Shown piece after piece: positions 7,561-18,291 of a stretch of 64,000 nucleotides of DNA. The position numbers and the translations under genes were made by a program. The notes beneath the pieces were generated by a model. The model did not search any database. It was given only the letters and a program-made list of their open reading frames with translations, and was not told the DNA's origin. The first letter of the stretch is position 1. Every line of letters starts with the position of its first letter. This DNA comes from Mogibacterium sp. (GTDB lineage: Bacteria; Bacillota; Clostridia; Peptostreptococcales; Anaerovoracaceae), in assembly GCA_017404265.1 (NCBI GenBank), contig JAFRCS010000014.1, forward strand, positions 28,018 through 92,017, given 5' to 3'.

Positions 7561-9486
7561 ATGACACTTAGAAAAAAAGACAGCAAAAACAACACAAATA
7601 ACAGCATTTACCGCAGGGCTGCAATGTGCCTCATGGCCGTGCTTATCCTTTGCGTTTTTACATTTTTCGGCATCAGCAAGGTGTACGCCGACCCGAATGA
7701 CGCTGAAGCTGCCGAATCGACCGAATCAGTTGAGACTACCGACGCTCTTGAAGCGACGGACGCATCAGAAACAACGGAAACCCCTGTGACGGAGAACGGC
7801 GCCTTCGAGGTCACCGGATATGACATGACAGCCGCAGTGGGCAAGGACCATTCGTATACCGTAGAGGAGAAGATCAGCGTCAATATCCCTGCACAGCTCG
7901 ACAAGATGGAGTTCGCGATCCCGAGCGGCAGATTCCGCATAGAGGGCATCGAGGTGGAAAACGTGGCCTACGAGACAAAGAAGGCTTCGGAAGCGAGCAA
8001 GGTAGCGATAACCGAAGCCGACAAACTGTCCGAGGGAGCTCATGAATACACCATCAAATACAGGATACGCGAGTATGAAGACGGGGATGCTGCAAAAGAC
8101 ATGTTCTACTTCAACGTGCTTCTGCCTGAGTGGAAGCAGCCGATAGGCAAGGTCAATATCAGCGTCAGCTTCCCGGAGGACTTCCCGTTCGATGACATGC
8201 ATTGCTATGCCGGCCAGTTCGGCGTTCAGGATGTAGATAACAAGATCACTTTCAAGGCGAAGGATTCCGATCACACTGTGACAGTCACGGGCGAGAAGAT
8301 CCCGGAAAACTTCGGTATCACGCTCAAGGCCCAGCTGCCTGAAGGCTACTGGGAGAACGAGCTTGACGGAAGCTGGTCGCTGATCGCGATCACACTCGTG
8401 ATGACGGTGGTGTCGCTCATACTCCTCCTGCTTTGGATCATCGGAGGAAAGGACCCTAAGGTAAAAAAGCAGACCGTGACGAAGCCTATCGAGGGCATCA
8501 CGCCGGTCGAGCTCGGATACGCCTTTAACAGCGAGGTCCGAATCAGAGACGTGCTGCACATGATACTGCAGTTCGCTCAGAAAGGCTACCTCAGCATAAG
8601 CGAGTACGAACCTAAGAGATACAGGATAATCAAGGGCAAGCGCCCGGTAGGCGAAGAGAAGATGTACAGGAACGCCTACAGCATACTCTTTGAGGACGTA
8701 TACAAGGGAAGAGCCATCGACATGGATAAGATCCCTACCAGACTGGAGAGGATACGCGCGTCCATAGAAAACGACGTAGCGGCGGGATTCACGTCAAACG
8801 ACGACTCGCCGTTCACTCCAATATCCCGCACTTTCAGATACGTAGGCGCAGCTGTGCTTGGAGCGGGGCTTGCGCTCTCGAACGGCCTCTCGTATTTCTA
8901 CGGTTACCAGAGCCCTAACTACGTAGAGAGCGCCATCGTTGGTGTCGCGGCAGCCTTAGCTTCGCTGCTGCTCTGCAATGTGATAGACCGGAAGGACTCG
9001 TCGTCGACTTCCGCGGGAGTCTTCGCGGAGGCGATGAGCTCGCTGCTGCTTGCGCTGCCGGTCCTCTACGCTGCATACAGGGTATCTGTCAATACCGGAA
9101 AGCCTATCATAGGGCTTCCGCTGGTAGCGGCATCTGCCTTCGCAGCATTCCTCATAGTCATCATGAGAGCCAGAGGAAAGAACAACGCCGTGCTGGTCAG
9201 CAGGATCCGCCGCCTCAGGAACTTCATCTACCATCCGACACCAAAGGAACTCCTGGAGAACCACCTGGCGGACGATCAGTACTACTACGACATGATGCTG
9301 TACGCGCTGGCATTCGGAGCCGAGGAATCGTGGGCGATATCCTTCCTCACGCTCGAGGTGCCGGAGCCTGAGTGGTACATAGATGACATAGAGGGGCAGG
9401 CCTTCAGCAATCTGAGGGGCACGCCTTCAACAATAGATTACGCAAGAGATTTCAGATCGTTCATCAGAACGTTCGAGAACATATAG
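7561..9486 (+). CDS. DUF2207-type membrane protein
   Basis: The 641-aa protein has an N-terminal signal/anchor (hydrophobic residues about 18-40), an extracytoplasmic DUF2207-like beta domain up to about residue 265, a membrane segment near 270-295 (LIAITLVMTVVSLILLLLWI), a cytoplasmic part, and several further membrane helices around 430-540. A Thr/Glu-rich linker follows the signal. The function of the family is unknown. Start 7561 is preferred because AGAGGA precedes it and the promoter would leave the ATG at 7540 nearly leaderless. It is followed at 8 nt by typA. Confidence 0.75.
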   Translation: MTLRKKDSKNNTNNSIYRRAAMCLMAVLILCVFTFFGISKVYADPNDAEAAESTESVETTDALEATDASETTETPVTENGAFEVTGYDMTAAVGKDHSYTVEEKISVNIPAQLDKMEFAIPSGRFRIEGIEVENVAYETKKASEASKVAITEADKLSEGAHEYTIKYRIREYEDGDAAKDMFYFNVLLPEWKQPIGKVNISVSFPEDFPFDDMHCYAGQFGVQDVDNKITFKAKDSDHTVTVTGEKIPENFGITLKAQLPEGYWENELDGSWSLIAITLVMTVVSLILLLLWIIGGKDPKVKKQTVTKPIEGITPVELGYAFNSEVRIRDVLHMILQFAQKGYLSISEYEPKRYRIIKGKRPVGEEKMYRNAYSILFEDVYKGRAIDMDKIPTRLERIRASIENDVAAGFTSNDDSPFTPISRTFRYVGAAVLGAGLALSNGLSYFYGYQSPNYVESAIVGVAAALASLLLCNVIDRKDSSSTSAGVFAEAMSSLLLALPVLYAAYRVSVNTGKPIIGLPLVAASAFAAFLIVIMRARGKNNAVLVSRIRRLRNFIYHPTPKELLENHLADDQYYYDMMLYALAFGAEESWAISFLTLEVPEPEWYIDDIEGQAFSNLRGTPSTIDYARDFRSFIRTFENI

Positions 9487-9493
9487 AAGAAAA

Positions 9494-11380
9494 ATGGCAG
9501 AAAAACAGAAGATAATAAACATAGCAGTAATAGCGCATGTAGACGCGGGCAAGTCCACACTGGTGGACGCGCTTTTGGCGCAGTCACATGTTTTCCGTGA
9601 GAACGAGCAGATAGTGGACTGCGTGATGGATTCCGATGCGATCGAAAGGGAGCGCGGCATCACCATCTACTCCAAGAACTGCTCCATCATGTACAAGGAC
9701 TATAAGATCAACATAGTCGACACCCCGGGACATGCGGACTTCAGCTCCGAAGTAGAGCGCATCATGAAGACTGTCGACACGGTCATCCTTCTTGTGGATT
9801 CAAGCGAGGGACCTATGCCTCAGACGAGGTTCGTACTCAGTAAGTCGCTCGCCCAGGGAGTCAACCCTATCCTGTTCATCAACAAGATAGACAAGAAGGA
9901 CGCGCGCATAGACGAGGTTGTAGACGAGGTCTACGAACTCTTCATGGACCTTGAAGCAAATGACGATCAGCTCGACTTCCCGATCCTCTACGGCATTGCC
10001 AGGCAGGGTATCGCGGTATGGGATCCGTCCGAGGTCGAAGGCATCAACATAGGAGAAGGCACGCAGAAGATCCATAAGTCTCCTAAGGGCTACGAGGGAT
10101 TCAGCATCGAGCCGCTTCTGGAGTGCATCACCAAGCACTGCGACCCGTATCCTGACAGGGATGATGAACCGCTGCAGCTTCAGGTCTCGACGCTCGCTTA
10201 CGATGACTATATCGGGCGCCTTGGCATAGGCCGCGTAACCAGGGGAACCATCAAGGAAGCCCAGATGGTATCGGTCACCAGGTCAGACGGCAGCGTCACC
10301 AAAAACAAGATCAACCAGGTATTCGTATACAGAGGCCTCAGCCGCACGACTGTAGCTGAAGCCGGCTCCGGCGACATCGTGGTCGTATCCGGCATATCCG
10401 ATATCTCCATAGGCGATACCATATGCGATCCGGATCACCCTGAGTCGCTCGGCACCATAAGCATAGAGGAGCCGACGCTCTCCATGAACTTCATGGTCAA
10501 CACCTCTCCGTTCGCCGGAAAATCCGGCAAGTATGTCACGTCAAGACATATAAAGGAGAGACTCGAGAAAGAGCTTGAGGTAAACGTCGGACTGCTGGTT
10601 GAGCCGACAGATACCACCGACTCGTTCAAGGTATCCGGCAGGGGAGAACTCCACCTCTCGATACTCATCGAGAACATGCGCCGCGAGGGCTACGAGCTGG
10701 CGGTATCCAAGCCTGAGGTAGTCGTAAAGCGCGGACCGAACGGAGAGAAGCTCGAACCGGTAGAAGAGGTAGTCGTGAGCGTGCCTGATGAATACACAGG
10801 TCCGGTCATCTCGAAACTGAATCTCAGAAAGGGCCTCATGACAGCCATGATGTCCGAGGGCAACGGATGGTCGCGCATCATCTTCACGGCTCCGACCAGA
10901 GGCCTCATGGGCTACCGCTCCGAGTTCATAAACGACACAAGAGGCGAGGGCACTATGGTAAGACGCTTTTCCGGCTTTGAGCCGTGGAAGGGCGACATAC
11001 AGGGACGAATCAACGGAGTCGCTGTCGCCCAGGAAGAGGGCAACTGCACCGCTTACGCGATCTTCACTATACAGGAGAGAGTGCAGATGTTTGTCAAGCC
11101 TCAGGACCACGTATACGAAGGCCAGCTGGTAGGTATGAACGCCAGGTCTGATGACATGGTGGTGAATCCGTGCCGCGCCAAGAAGGCAACAAACATGAGG
11201 GCAGCGGGATCAGACGATACGATAAAACTGACGCCTCCAAGGGTATTCACGCTCGAGGAAGCGCTGGAATTCATTGACGACGACGAGCTGGTCGAAGTGA
11301 CGCCGACGGACATCCGCCTGCGCAAAAAACTGTTGACCGAGCTCGAACGCCGCAAATACAATAATCGTATGAACAGGTGA
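9494..11380 (+). CDS. typA: Translational GTPase BipA/TypA
   Basis: The 628-aa ribosome-associated GTPase acts in ribosome assembly and stress or cold adaptation. The G domain shows AHVDAGKST (G1), RERGITI (G2), DTPGHADF (G3) and NKID (G4) in the first 150 residues, followed by the EF-G-like domains. The BipA-type C-terminal region ([17 protein letters not shown]) is present. The length is normal for the family. Only a weak purine-rich site precedes the ATG, and the short gap from the upstream gene suggests translational coupling. Confidence 0.96.
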   Translation: MAEKQKIINIAVIAHVDAGKSTLVDALLAQSHVFRENEQIVDCVMDSDAIERERGITIYSKNCSIMYKDYKINIVDTPGHADFSSEVERIMKTVDTVILLVDSSEGPMPQTRFVLSKSLAQGVNPILFINKIDKKDARIDEVVDEVYELFMDLEANDDQLDFPILYGIARQGIAVWDPSEVEGINIGEGTQKIHKSPKGYEGFSIEPLLECITKHCDPYPDRDDEPLQLQVSTLAYDDYIGRLGIGRVTRGTIKEAQMVSVTRSDGSVTKNKINQVFVYRGLSRTTVAEAGSGDIVVVSGISDISIGDTICDPDHPESLGTISIEEPTLSMNFMVNTSPFAGKSGKYVTSRHIKERLEKELEVNVGLLVEPTDTTDSFKVSGRGELHLSILIENMRREGYELAVSKPEVVVKRGPNGEKLEPVEEVVVSVPDEYTGPVISKLNLRKGLMTAMMSEGNGWSRIIFTAPTRGLMGYRSEFINDTRGEGTMVRRFSGFEPWKGDIQGRINGVAVAQEEGNCTAYAIFTIQERVQMFVKPQDHVYEGQLVGMNARSDDMVVNPCRAKKATNMRAAGSDDTIKLTPPRVFTLEEALEFIDDDELVEVTPTDIRLRKKLLTELERRKYNNRMNR

Positions 11381-11402
11381 TCATACCGAAAGGAGAATTA
11401 TA

Positions 11403-12470
11403 ATGAAGATCCTAGTAATCAATCCGGGCGCTACTTCCACAAAGATCTGCGTATTCGAAGATGAAGAAGAAGTGATGCGCGTGGGCATCGACCATGACGC
11501 GGCAGAGATAGCCAAGTATCCTCATGTGGTAGACCAGGCTCCGTTCAGAAAGGCGGCGATCCTTGAGACCATAGAGAAGAACGGCTACAAGCTTGAGGAC
11601 TTTGATGCCATCTGCGGAAGAGGTGGTCTCTTCAAGCACATACCGTCGGGTACATATAAAGTAAATGACGCGGTCATCCATGATATCGAGAACCCCCCGT
11701 ATGGTGAGCACGCAGCCAACCTCGGAGCGTATATCTCGAAGGAGCTCGCGGACTCTGTAGGCATCCCGGCGTTCTTCGTTGACCCGGTATGCGTTGATGA
11801 GATGGAGCCTCTCGCGAGATATTCCGGGCTCGGACTCGAGGGATTTGAAAGACAGTCGTTCTTCCATCCGCTCAACCACAAGTCGGTTGCCAGAAAGGCC
11901 GCGAAGCACCTCGGAAAGGCTTATGAAGAACTCAATCTCATCGTATGCCATCTGGGCGGCGGCGTTTCGGTAGCGGCCCACAAGAAGGGCAGAGTCGTTG
12001 ACGTGAACAACGTCAAGGATGACGGAGCTATGGGCATGGACAGAGGCGGAGCCCTGCCTGCCAACGCTCTTGTAAATCTCTGCTTCAAGGAAGGCATGAC
12101 AAAGGCCGATGTAAAGAGGATCATCGGACAGGAAGCCGGAGTGTATTCCTATACGGGCACAAAGGACTTCAGAGACGTAGAGAATGCTGCTTTCAATGAC
12201 GGCAATGAGAAGATGCTGATGGCATTCAAGGCTATTGCTTATCAGCTGGCAAAGGATATAGGCGCCATGTCGGCAGTCCTTCGCTACAATGTGGACGCCA
12301 TCATCTTCACGGGCGGAATGGCATACTCGGAGAGATTCTGCGACGAGATCGCATCGTATGTAAGCAAGATCGCTCCTATCATGAGATTCCCGGGCGAAGA
12401 GGAGATGAGAGCCCTCGCAGAGGGTGCTTTAAAGGCGCTCAGAACCGGACACTGGGAGACTTACGAATAA
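11403..12470 (+). CDS. buk: Butyrate kinase
   Basis: The 355-aa ASKHA-fold kinase interconverts butyryl phosphate plus ADP with butyrate plus ATP, the last step of one butyrate fermentation route. Recognisable parts are the N-terminal VINPGATSTKICVFED phosphate motif, HLGGGVSVAAHKKGRVVDVN in the middle, and FTGGMAYSERFCD near the C-terminus. AAAGGAG precedes the ATG. A phosphate butyryltransferase gene, its usual partner, is not in this window. It could also act on branched-chain acyl phosphates. Confidence 0.93.
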   Translation: MKILVINPGATSTKICVFEDEEEVMRVGIDHDAAEIAKYPHVVDQAPFRKAAILETIEKNGYKLEDFDAICGRGGLFKHIPSGTYKVNDAVIHDIENPPYGEHAANLGAYISKELADSVGIPAFFVDPVCVDEMEPLARYSGLGLEGFERQSFFHPLNHKSVARKAAKHLGKAYEELNLIVCHLGGGVSVAAHKKGRVVDVNNVKDDGAMGMDRGGALPANALVNLCFKEGMTKADVKRIIGQEAGVYSYTGTKDFRDVENAAFNDGNEKMLMAFKAIAYQLAKDIGAMSAVLRYNVDAIIFTGGMAYSERFCDEIASYVSKIAPIMRFPGEEEMRALAEGALKALRTGHWETYE

Positions 12471-12474
12471 ACAA

Positions 12475-13416
12475 TTGAAGAACAGAAGCATAAGGACAGC
12501 GGCAATAGTGTTATTTACAACGGCATTATTTGCCGCTTCTTGCTTACTGTGTTTTGCGGATGACGATGTCGTCTATCATGATAACGCGGAAGACGCTGTA
12601 GCCGTGCTCCGCGAGGCCATGAAGCAGCGAAAGAGCCACGTCGCGATAGGCATTCTGGGAAGCACTGATGAGGAAGGCCTGAAGCAGGTGATCGGCAGGA
12701 TGCTGAAACTTGCCACGGAACATACCGGAAAGCCTGATGAGGGAGATTATATAAATTTCCAGTATGAATCATATAAAGGCGAGGCTCAGACGACGCATTA
12801 CGGCACCAGCCCCGCCGTGGAAGTCAACTACGAGCTTACGTATTATGACAGCGCGGAGCAGGAAGCCGAAGTAAGCAGCAAGATAGTGGAAACTCTTGCC
12901 GGGCTTGACCTGGAACGCAAGACCGACTATGAGAAAGTGCTGGCCATACACGATTACATCTGCAGAAACACGGAGTACAGATCGGCAGAGGATCTGGGTG
13001 ACACAGGGCGGACCGCGTACGGAGCCCTTGTTAACGGCAAGGCCGTATGCCAGGGATACTGCGTCCTGTTATACAGGATGCTGCTCGAGGCAGGCGTAGA
13101 CAACAGGATGGTATTCGGCACCGGAGTCGGACCTGACGGTACGACCGCTTCACACACATGGAATATCGTTGACCTGTACGGACACTATTACTATGTCGAC
13201 ATCACCTGGGATGATGCCGGCGGTAATCATGATTACTTCCTGATCCCGGCCGGAGCAGGATTTGAGGATGAACACATACCGGGCGAGGAGTTCGGTGAAA
13301 GAGCTTTTGCTGAAAAGTATATAGTGACGACAAACCCGTTCCGCGGAGACGTGCTGGGGACCGTGGACAAGATAAAATGGGCGGCTGAAGATATGGCAGC
13401 TGCCGTAATGAACTAG
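12475..13416 (+). CDS. Secreted transglutaminase-like (Cys-protease fold) protein
   Basis: The 313-aa protein starts with a signal peptide (RTAAIVLFTTALFAASCLLCFA) and has a transglutaminase-like core: Cys in GKAVCQGYC (about residue 190), His in SHTWNIV and Asp in YVDITWDD form the expected catalytic triad. Such domains often cleave or modify cell-wall or surface proteins. The substrate here is unknown. The start is TTG, 4 nt after the butyrate kinase stop, so translation may be coupled. The Cys at the end of the signal region could also suggest lipidation, but no good lipobox is visible. Confidence 0.78.
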   Translation: MKNRSIRTAAIVLFTTALFAASCLLCFADDDVVYHDNAEDAVAVLREAMKQRKSHVAIGILGSTDEEGLKQVIGRMLKLATEHTGKPDEGDYINFQYESYKGEAQTTHYGTSPAVEVNYELTYYDSAEQEAEVSSKIVETLAGLDLERKTDYEKVLAIHDYICRNTEYRSAEDLGDTGRTAYGALVNGKAVCQGYCVLLYRMLLEAGVDNRMVFGTGVGPDGTTASHTWNIVDLYGHYYYVDITWDDAGGNHDYFLIPAGAGFEDEHIPGEEFGERAFAEKYIVTTNPFRGDVLGTVDKIKWAAEDMAAAVMN

Positions 13417-13431
13417 AGGGGCATAGGGAAA

Positions 13432-15003
13432 ATGGAAAAAGAAGAAAAGATCGCGAGTCTGGCCAAACCGGTAAAAAAGGGAATACTGAGACTCATATTC
13501 AGCAGATTCTTTCTGATCGCGCTGCTCCTGATACTGCAGGTGGGTCTGGCAGTATCAGGATTCCTGTGGTTCAGAAAAGCGCTGCCTGCCATTCTCTATA
13601 TCCAGACGGCATTCATTTTCGCGATGGTCGTATATCTGTTCAACTGCAGCATGGATTCATCCGCCAAGCTGACATGGATATTCATCATATCCATAATTCC
13701 TCTGGCAGGAGCAGCCATGCTTCTCTTTACACAGATGAATATCGGCCACCGCATGGAGACGGAGCTGGTAAAGAAACAGATAAACGACACCCTCAAAAAG
13801 CTGGATAAGGATGGACGTGTGCTGAAGGCGGTCGAGCATGACGGCTCAGGAACCGACGACCTCTGCAGATACCTTAACAAGACGGGCTGTTTCCCGCTTT
13901 ACGACAAGACTCAGGTGACATACTTTCCGCTCGGAGAAAAGAAGTTTGAGGCGATGCTGGAAGAACTGGAGAAAGCGGAGAAGTATATCTTCATGGAGTA
14001 TTTCATCGTAGAGGAAGGGTACATGTGGGGACGCATCCTGGACATACTGCTTCGCAAAGCAAACGAAGGAGTCGAGGTGCGTGTGATGTACGACGGCATG
14101 TGCGAGATGTCCACGCTCCCTCCGGACTACTGGAAGCTCCTTGAGGCAAAGGGAATACACGCAAGAGCGTTCTCTGCCATAAAGCCGGTAGTTTCCTCTC
14201 ATTACAATTACCGTGACCACCGCAAGATCCTCGTGATAGACGGAAAAGTCGCCTTTAACGGAGGAGTCAACCTGGCTGATGAATATATCAACCGCAGGGA
14301 GAGGTTCGGGCACTGGAAGGACACGGCGGTCATGCTCAAAGGCCCTGCGGCAAAGAGCTTTGCGCTGATGTTCCTGCAGATGTGGTACATAGGCGTTGAT
14401 AACCCTGACTATGATACATGGCTTTCGATGCCGGCAGAAGAAGTGCCGGACGCCAAAGGATGCGTTATGCCGTACTGCGACTGCCCGCTTGATGAGTACA
14501 AGGCAGGAGAGGCGGTATATATCGACATCCTGTACCGCGCAACGGATTATGTTCACATCATGTCGCCGTATCTGATACTCGACGGAGAGCTGGAGACGGC
14601 CCTTCGCTTCGCGGCTCAGAGGGGAGTGGACGTAAAACTGATATTGCCGGGCATCCCGGACAAGAAGGTCGCGTACTCGCTTGCAAAGACACATTACAAG
14701 TCGCTTGATGAGGCAGGAGTAAAGATATATGAATACACACCGGGCTTTGTTCACGCCAAGGTATTTGTAAGCGATGATACAAAGGCTGTCGTCGGGACCA
14801 TCAACCTCGACTACAGGAGCCTTTACCATCACTTTGAATGCGCTACATACATGTACAAAACTGATTGCGTGACCGAAATAGAAAAGGACTACCAGGAGAC
14901 CCTCAGAAAGTGCAGACCGGTCACCACGGAAACCATAAAGAAAGAGAAACTCTTTTACAAGATAGTCGGAAGTCTGGCAAAGATGATATCCCCACTGATG
15001 TAA
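13432..15003 (+). CDS. cls: Cardiolipin synthase
   Basis: The 523-aa membrane enzyme condenses two phosphatidylglycerol molecules to cardiolipin. The N-terminus has two to three hydrophobic helices (about residues 25-105). Two phospholipase-D HKD motifs follow, HYNYRDHRKILVIDG and FVHAKVFVSDD. The second HKD keeps H, K and D with the family's usual spacing, and the ending KMISPLM is typical. GGGAAAATGG marks the start. It follows the transglutaminase-like gene by 15 nt. Confidence 0.93.
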   Translation: MEKEEKIASLAKPVKKGILRLIFSRFFLIALLLILQVGLAVSGFLWFRKALPAILYIQTAFIFAMVVYLFNCSMDSSAKLTWIFIISIIPLAGAAMLLFTQMNIGHRMETELVKKQINDTLKKLDKDGRVLKAVEHDGSGTDDLCRYLNKTGCFPLYDKTQVTYFPLGEKKFEAMLEELEKAEKYIFMEYFIVEEGYMWGRILDILLRKANEGVEVRVMYDGMCEMSTLPPDYWKLLEAKGIHARAFSAIKPVVSSHYNYRDHRKILVIDGKVAFNGGVNLADEYINRRERFGHWKDTAVMLKGPAAKSFALMFLQMWYIGVDNPDYDTWLSMPAEEVPDAKGCVMPYCDCPLDEYKAGEAVYIDILYRATDYVHIMSPYLILDGELETALRFAAQRGVDVKLILPGIPDKKVAYSLAKTHYKSLDEAGVKIYEYTPGFVHAKVFVSDDTKAVVGTINLDYRSLYHHFECATYMYKTDCVTEIEKDYQETLRKCRPVTTETIKKEKLFYKIVGSLAKMISPLM

Positions 15004-15021
15004 AAAGGCTAGCAGCACAGA

Positions 15022-15612
15022 ATGAGAACACCGTATTACGAAAGCACGATACACAGACAAATAAGAGAAAAGAGAGAAAACCGCAAGGAGAGGATCAGGG
15101 GCGATCTGGAGCTTTACGGCGGCGAAGTGCTGCAGTCCGATGAGATGAAGCAGGCTTATGATCAGACCCACCACAAGTGGTCGACACTGGGCGAACATAC
15201 GATGAGAGTCGCCATGTCCAGCGTCATGATCTGCTATGCCCTCAGAAAACTGAACATTAAGGTCAACATACCTTTGGTTGTCGTAGCGTCTCTCTGTCAC
15301 GACCTTGGCATGCTGGACAGGGGAAAGTTCGCGTCACTGAAGGAGTCCAATACGGAGCATCCTAAGGAATCCGTTTCGGTAGCAAAAGAGCTTGTAAAAG
15401 ACCTTCCGGAGGAAGCCGAGAGCATCATCGAACGCCACATGTGGCCGATAGGAGAAACCGAGGCTCCGGATTCGCTGGAAGGCGCTATAGTGTCAGTTGC
15501 TGACAAATACAACGCTGTCAAGGATATAGTAAAAGGCAGCGAAGTTAAGCACACAAATGCAAAGAGCTATGTGCTGGATGAAAAAGAAAAAATACTGGAA
15601 AAGGTAAGATAG
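15022..15612 (+). CDS. HD-domain phosphohydrolase-like protein
   Basis: The 196-aa protein carries an HD metal-site pattern: HHKWSTLGEHTMRV gives the first His, SLCHDLGMLDRGKF gives the HD pair, and a later His and Asp (ERHMW, VADKYNAV) complete the site. HD proteins usually hydrolyse nucleotides or phosphomonoesters. The substrate is not evident. It lies 18 nt downstream of cls with only a weak ribosome-binding site, suggesting cotranscription. Confidence 0.78.
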   Translation: MRTPYYESTIHRQIREKRENRKERIRGDLELYGGEVLQSDEMKQAYDQTHHKWSTLGEHTMRVAMSSVMICYALRKLNIKVNIPLVVVASLCHDLGMLDRGKFASLKESNTEHPKESVSVAKELVKDLPEEAESIIERHMWPIGETEAPDSLEGAIVSVADKYNAVKDIVKGSEVKHTNAKSYVLDEKEKILEKVR

Positions 15613-15628
15613 GACAGGAGGAAAAAAT

Positions 15629-18253
15629 ATGCTCGCTACGTATTTGTTCAGGAATCCCGCAGTCTGGGTCGTTCCTCTGCTGATACAGATCCTGAGTTAC
15701 TGGAAGATACTCGGGAAGATGGGCAAGAGGAAGTGGTGCGCCATTATCCCTATTCTTGGTGAAATGGAGATGTCGACAGATCTCTTTTATCTGATGAGGT
15801 CATTCTGGCGTCCTGCCATGATAACTATAGCCATGTTCCTTACTTCGCGTTACCTGGGGATGGACAATATGTATTCTCTGGTAATGGCTTTAGCAGCCCT
15901 GATAGTTTACGGCATTTTTCTCATACGTCTATATATCAGGCTTGCGAGGCAGTTCGGAAAAGGCAAGGGATTTACATTCGGACTCATAATGATGCCGCTC
16001 CTTTTCCTTCCTTTACTCGGCTTCGGAAAGAGCAAGTATCTGGGCAGACCGGTATTCAGGCAGGATACGACACTCAGCCCAAGAGCCAAAAGACTCAGAC
16101 AGGTGCTCGCAGCCATCGCTTCGGTGGTAGAACTCGTCGTTCTTGTGGTCGGATGCTTCTTCATAACGATGATGGTGCATCCGTTCAGGCCTGTAGCGCA
16201 GTACATGTTGGACGATAACATTAAAAAGCTTTCATCGGTCACAGACTCAGATGAAATAGTGAGCCGTGAGGATACTTTAGGCGCTGACTACAAAGCGGTC
16301 ATCGACGGGCAGCGTACCAGAGACTACTTCTTCCCTGATCATTCAGCGGATCAGAAGGTCGTCGTCATTGAGCACGTAATAGGCTCCAACCTTGAGGACG
16401 GAAGAGGCATGGCCTCTTTAAACATAGCGCAGATGCTGGACGCCACCGCAAAGGGCGAGCATCTTGACTTTGTTGTGGAAGCCGGCGGATCAGACCGCTG
16501 GTTCACGAAGGGGATAGATGACTCCACCGTAGGAAGGTACCTTATAAGCGGAGGTGAGCTGGAGACAGTAGAGCTCCTTGACCCTACGACCTGCATGTCC
16601 GAACCTCAGAACCTTACGGACTTCATTGTCTGGGCAAAAGACAAGTACCCTGCGGACAGATACATTCTGGTGCTGTGGGATCACGGCGGCGGATTCGCCA
16701 GCGGCTATGGCGCTGATGATCTTAATAAACGAGCGGACGGAGAAACCATAATGTCTGCGAATGAGATCATCGGTGCGATAAAAGATGCCGGCATGAAGTT
16801 CGACGTCATAGGATTCGACGCCTGCCTGATGCAGAATATAGAATACGCCAACGCTCTGGAGCCATACGCGGATTACTATCTGGCATCAGAGGAGACCGAG
16901 CCGGGCACGGGCTGGTTCTACACAGCGGGATTCGGCAAACTGGCGGAAGACCCTACGATCAGCACCGAGGAATTCGGAAAGGCTATGATAAGCTCGTATG
17001 ATCAGAGTATGCGCGCTACACACGAAGGTGAGCCGCAGCACGACTGCACGCTCTCGCTTGTAGACCTCACACTCGTAAAGCCTGTCTATGAGAAACTGAC
17101 AGACCTTTACTCAAAGTCAACACTGGAGATCACAGACAGCCCTGCGGTATTTGCCAACATGTCGGCCGGCCGCGCCAAATCCTACCAGTTTACCGACAAG
17201 GAACAGGTAGATATGGTGAGCTTCCTTACCAATCTTAAGAACGCTGATTACAAGCAGCAGGTCGCTGCCGATGAGGAGCTGGACGAGATAGCGAAAGCAG
17301 CAAAGGCCTGCGTGGTATGGCACAACAGCGACTCTGCCGAGGGTGTCAACGGACTGGCGATAGACTTCCCGTACAGTGATCTCAGTTATTATGATTTTGA
17401 GCATGAACAGCTCGAGTTTGCAGAATACAGCAGAGAGATGGACTTCTTTGACCGGTTCTGCAGCATTATGGCAAGCCAGGAAATGGCTGCCAATAAAGAA
17501 TCGGACAGCACCTGGGGCAAGCTAATGGCTGTGGATTACACGGACAAGGAGTGGTATATAGAGGGCTTTGAGAACTACGACACCACCGACCTTTTCATAG
17601 ATATCCCTGTGACAGAGACTGAAGCCGGATACCTGCCTCAGCTTCCGGACAAGACATGGGACACGATACTCGACTGCGAGATCGCCGCTTACATCGCAAC
17701 GGAAGATGGCATGATGTATATCGGTCAGGAACACTTCTATGACGAGGACGAGGAAGGACATCCGCTCGTCAGTATGGACGGAGTATGGTCGCACATCAAC
17801 GGACATGTCGTATGCTATGAGGCAGAGGAACCTCTGGTTACAGAAGAGGGCACGATCTACCGCGGCCTTGTCAAGGCAAAACTCAACGGCATAGAGAACA
17901 TCACCCTGCACATCGAGTGGGATCCTATAGCTGATGATACGGAAGGTGAAGTCACAGGCCGTGTGACCGGATACAGCAGGGACAATGAAAAAGAATTCTT
18001 CTTCATGAAGAAGGGCCTTGAACAGTTTGAGACCGGCGATACCATAGAATTCCTCTTCGACTTCTATGATGAAGAAGGCAACCTGATAAAGACAGACACT
18101 TATGGAAATAAGCTGCGAATCATAACAGACGATATGCTTACGGTCAGTGACGAGCTGCTCCCGTCAGGCACAGAGGTGCAGTACTTTGGAGTGCTCACTG
18201 ACATATATCAGAGAGAGCTTATGACTGAGGAGATCAGAGAGCAGGTTCAGTAA
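15629..18253 (+). CDS. Membrane-anchored clostripain-like (C11) cysteine peptidase
   Basis: The 874-aa protein has several N-terminal membrane helices (about residues 1-195), then a C11/clostripain domain. The catalytic His lies in LVLWDHGGGF and the Cys in GFDACLMQN, both near residues 345-410. The long C-terminal part (about 600-874) is acidic and repetitive in style and probably extracellular. Clostripain relatives cleave after Arg or Lys. The membrane-anchored form suggests processing of surface or secreted proteins. AGGAGG precedes the ATG. Confidence 0.82.
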   Translation: MLATYLFRNPAVWVVPLLIQILSYWKILGKMGKRKWCAIIPILGEMEMSTDLFYLMRSFWRPAMITIAMFLTSRYLGMDNMYSLVMALAALIVYGIFLIRLYIRLARQFGKGKGFTFGLIMMPLLFLPLLGFGKSKYLGRPVFRQDTTLSPRAKRLRQVLAAIASVVELVVLVVGCFFITMMVHPFRPVAQYMLDDNIKKLSSVTDSDEIVSREDTLGADYKAVIDGQRTRDYFFPDHSADQKVVVIEHVIGSNLEDGRGMASLNIAQMLDATAKGEHLDFVVEAGGSDRWFTKGIDDSTVGRYLISGGELETVELLDPTTCMSEPQNLTDFIVWAKDKYPADRYILVLWDHGGGFASGYGADDLNKRADGETIMSANEIIGAIKDAGMKFDVIGFDACLMQNIEYANALEPYADYYLASEETEPGTGWFYTAGFGKLAEDPTISTEEFGKAMISSYDQSMRATHEGEPQHDCTLSLVDLTLVKPVYEKLTDLYSKSTLEITDSPAVFANMSAGRAKSYQFTDKEQVDMVSFLTNLKNADYKQQVAADEELDEIAKAAKACVVWHNSDSAEGVNGLAIDFPYSDLSYYDFEHEQLEFAEYSREMDFFDRFCSIMASQEMAANKESDSTWGKLMAVDYTDKEWYIEGFENYDTTDLFIDIPVTETEAGYLPQLPDKTWDTILDCEIAAYIATEDGMMYIGQEHFYDEDEEGHPLVSMDGVWSHINGHVVCYEAEEPLVTEEGTIYRGLVKAKLNGIENITLHIEWDPIADDTEGEVTGRVTGYSRDNEKEFFFMKKGLEQFETGDTIEFLFDFYDEEGNLIKTDTYGNKLRIITDDMLTVSDELLPSGTEVQYFGVLTDIYQRELMTEEIREQVQ

Positions 18254-18260
18254 ACAATTA

Positions 18261-18290
18261 GGCGCTCTGCATCCGCAGAGCGCCCGCTTT
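18261..18290 (+). terminator. Terminator after the C11 peptidase gene
   Basis: GGCGCTCTGC and GCAGAGCGCC pair perfectly around a 4-nt loop, followed by CGCTTTTA. The next gene's ATG begins two bases later, so read-through must be partial or that gene has another promoter. Confidence 0.75.
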
Positions 18291-18291
18291 T

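Noticed and set aside
13846..15300. Long - strand open frame of 484 codons opposite cls
   Set aside because: It is antisense to the conserved cardiolipin synthase and HD-domain genes. Its length follows from codon bias in the true genes.
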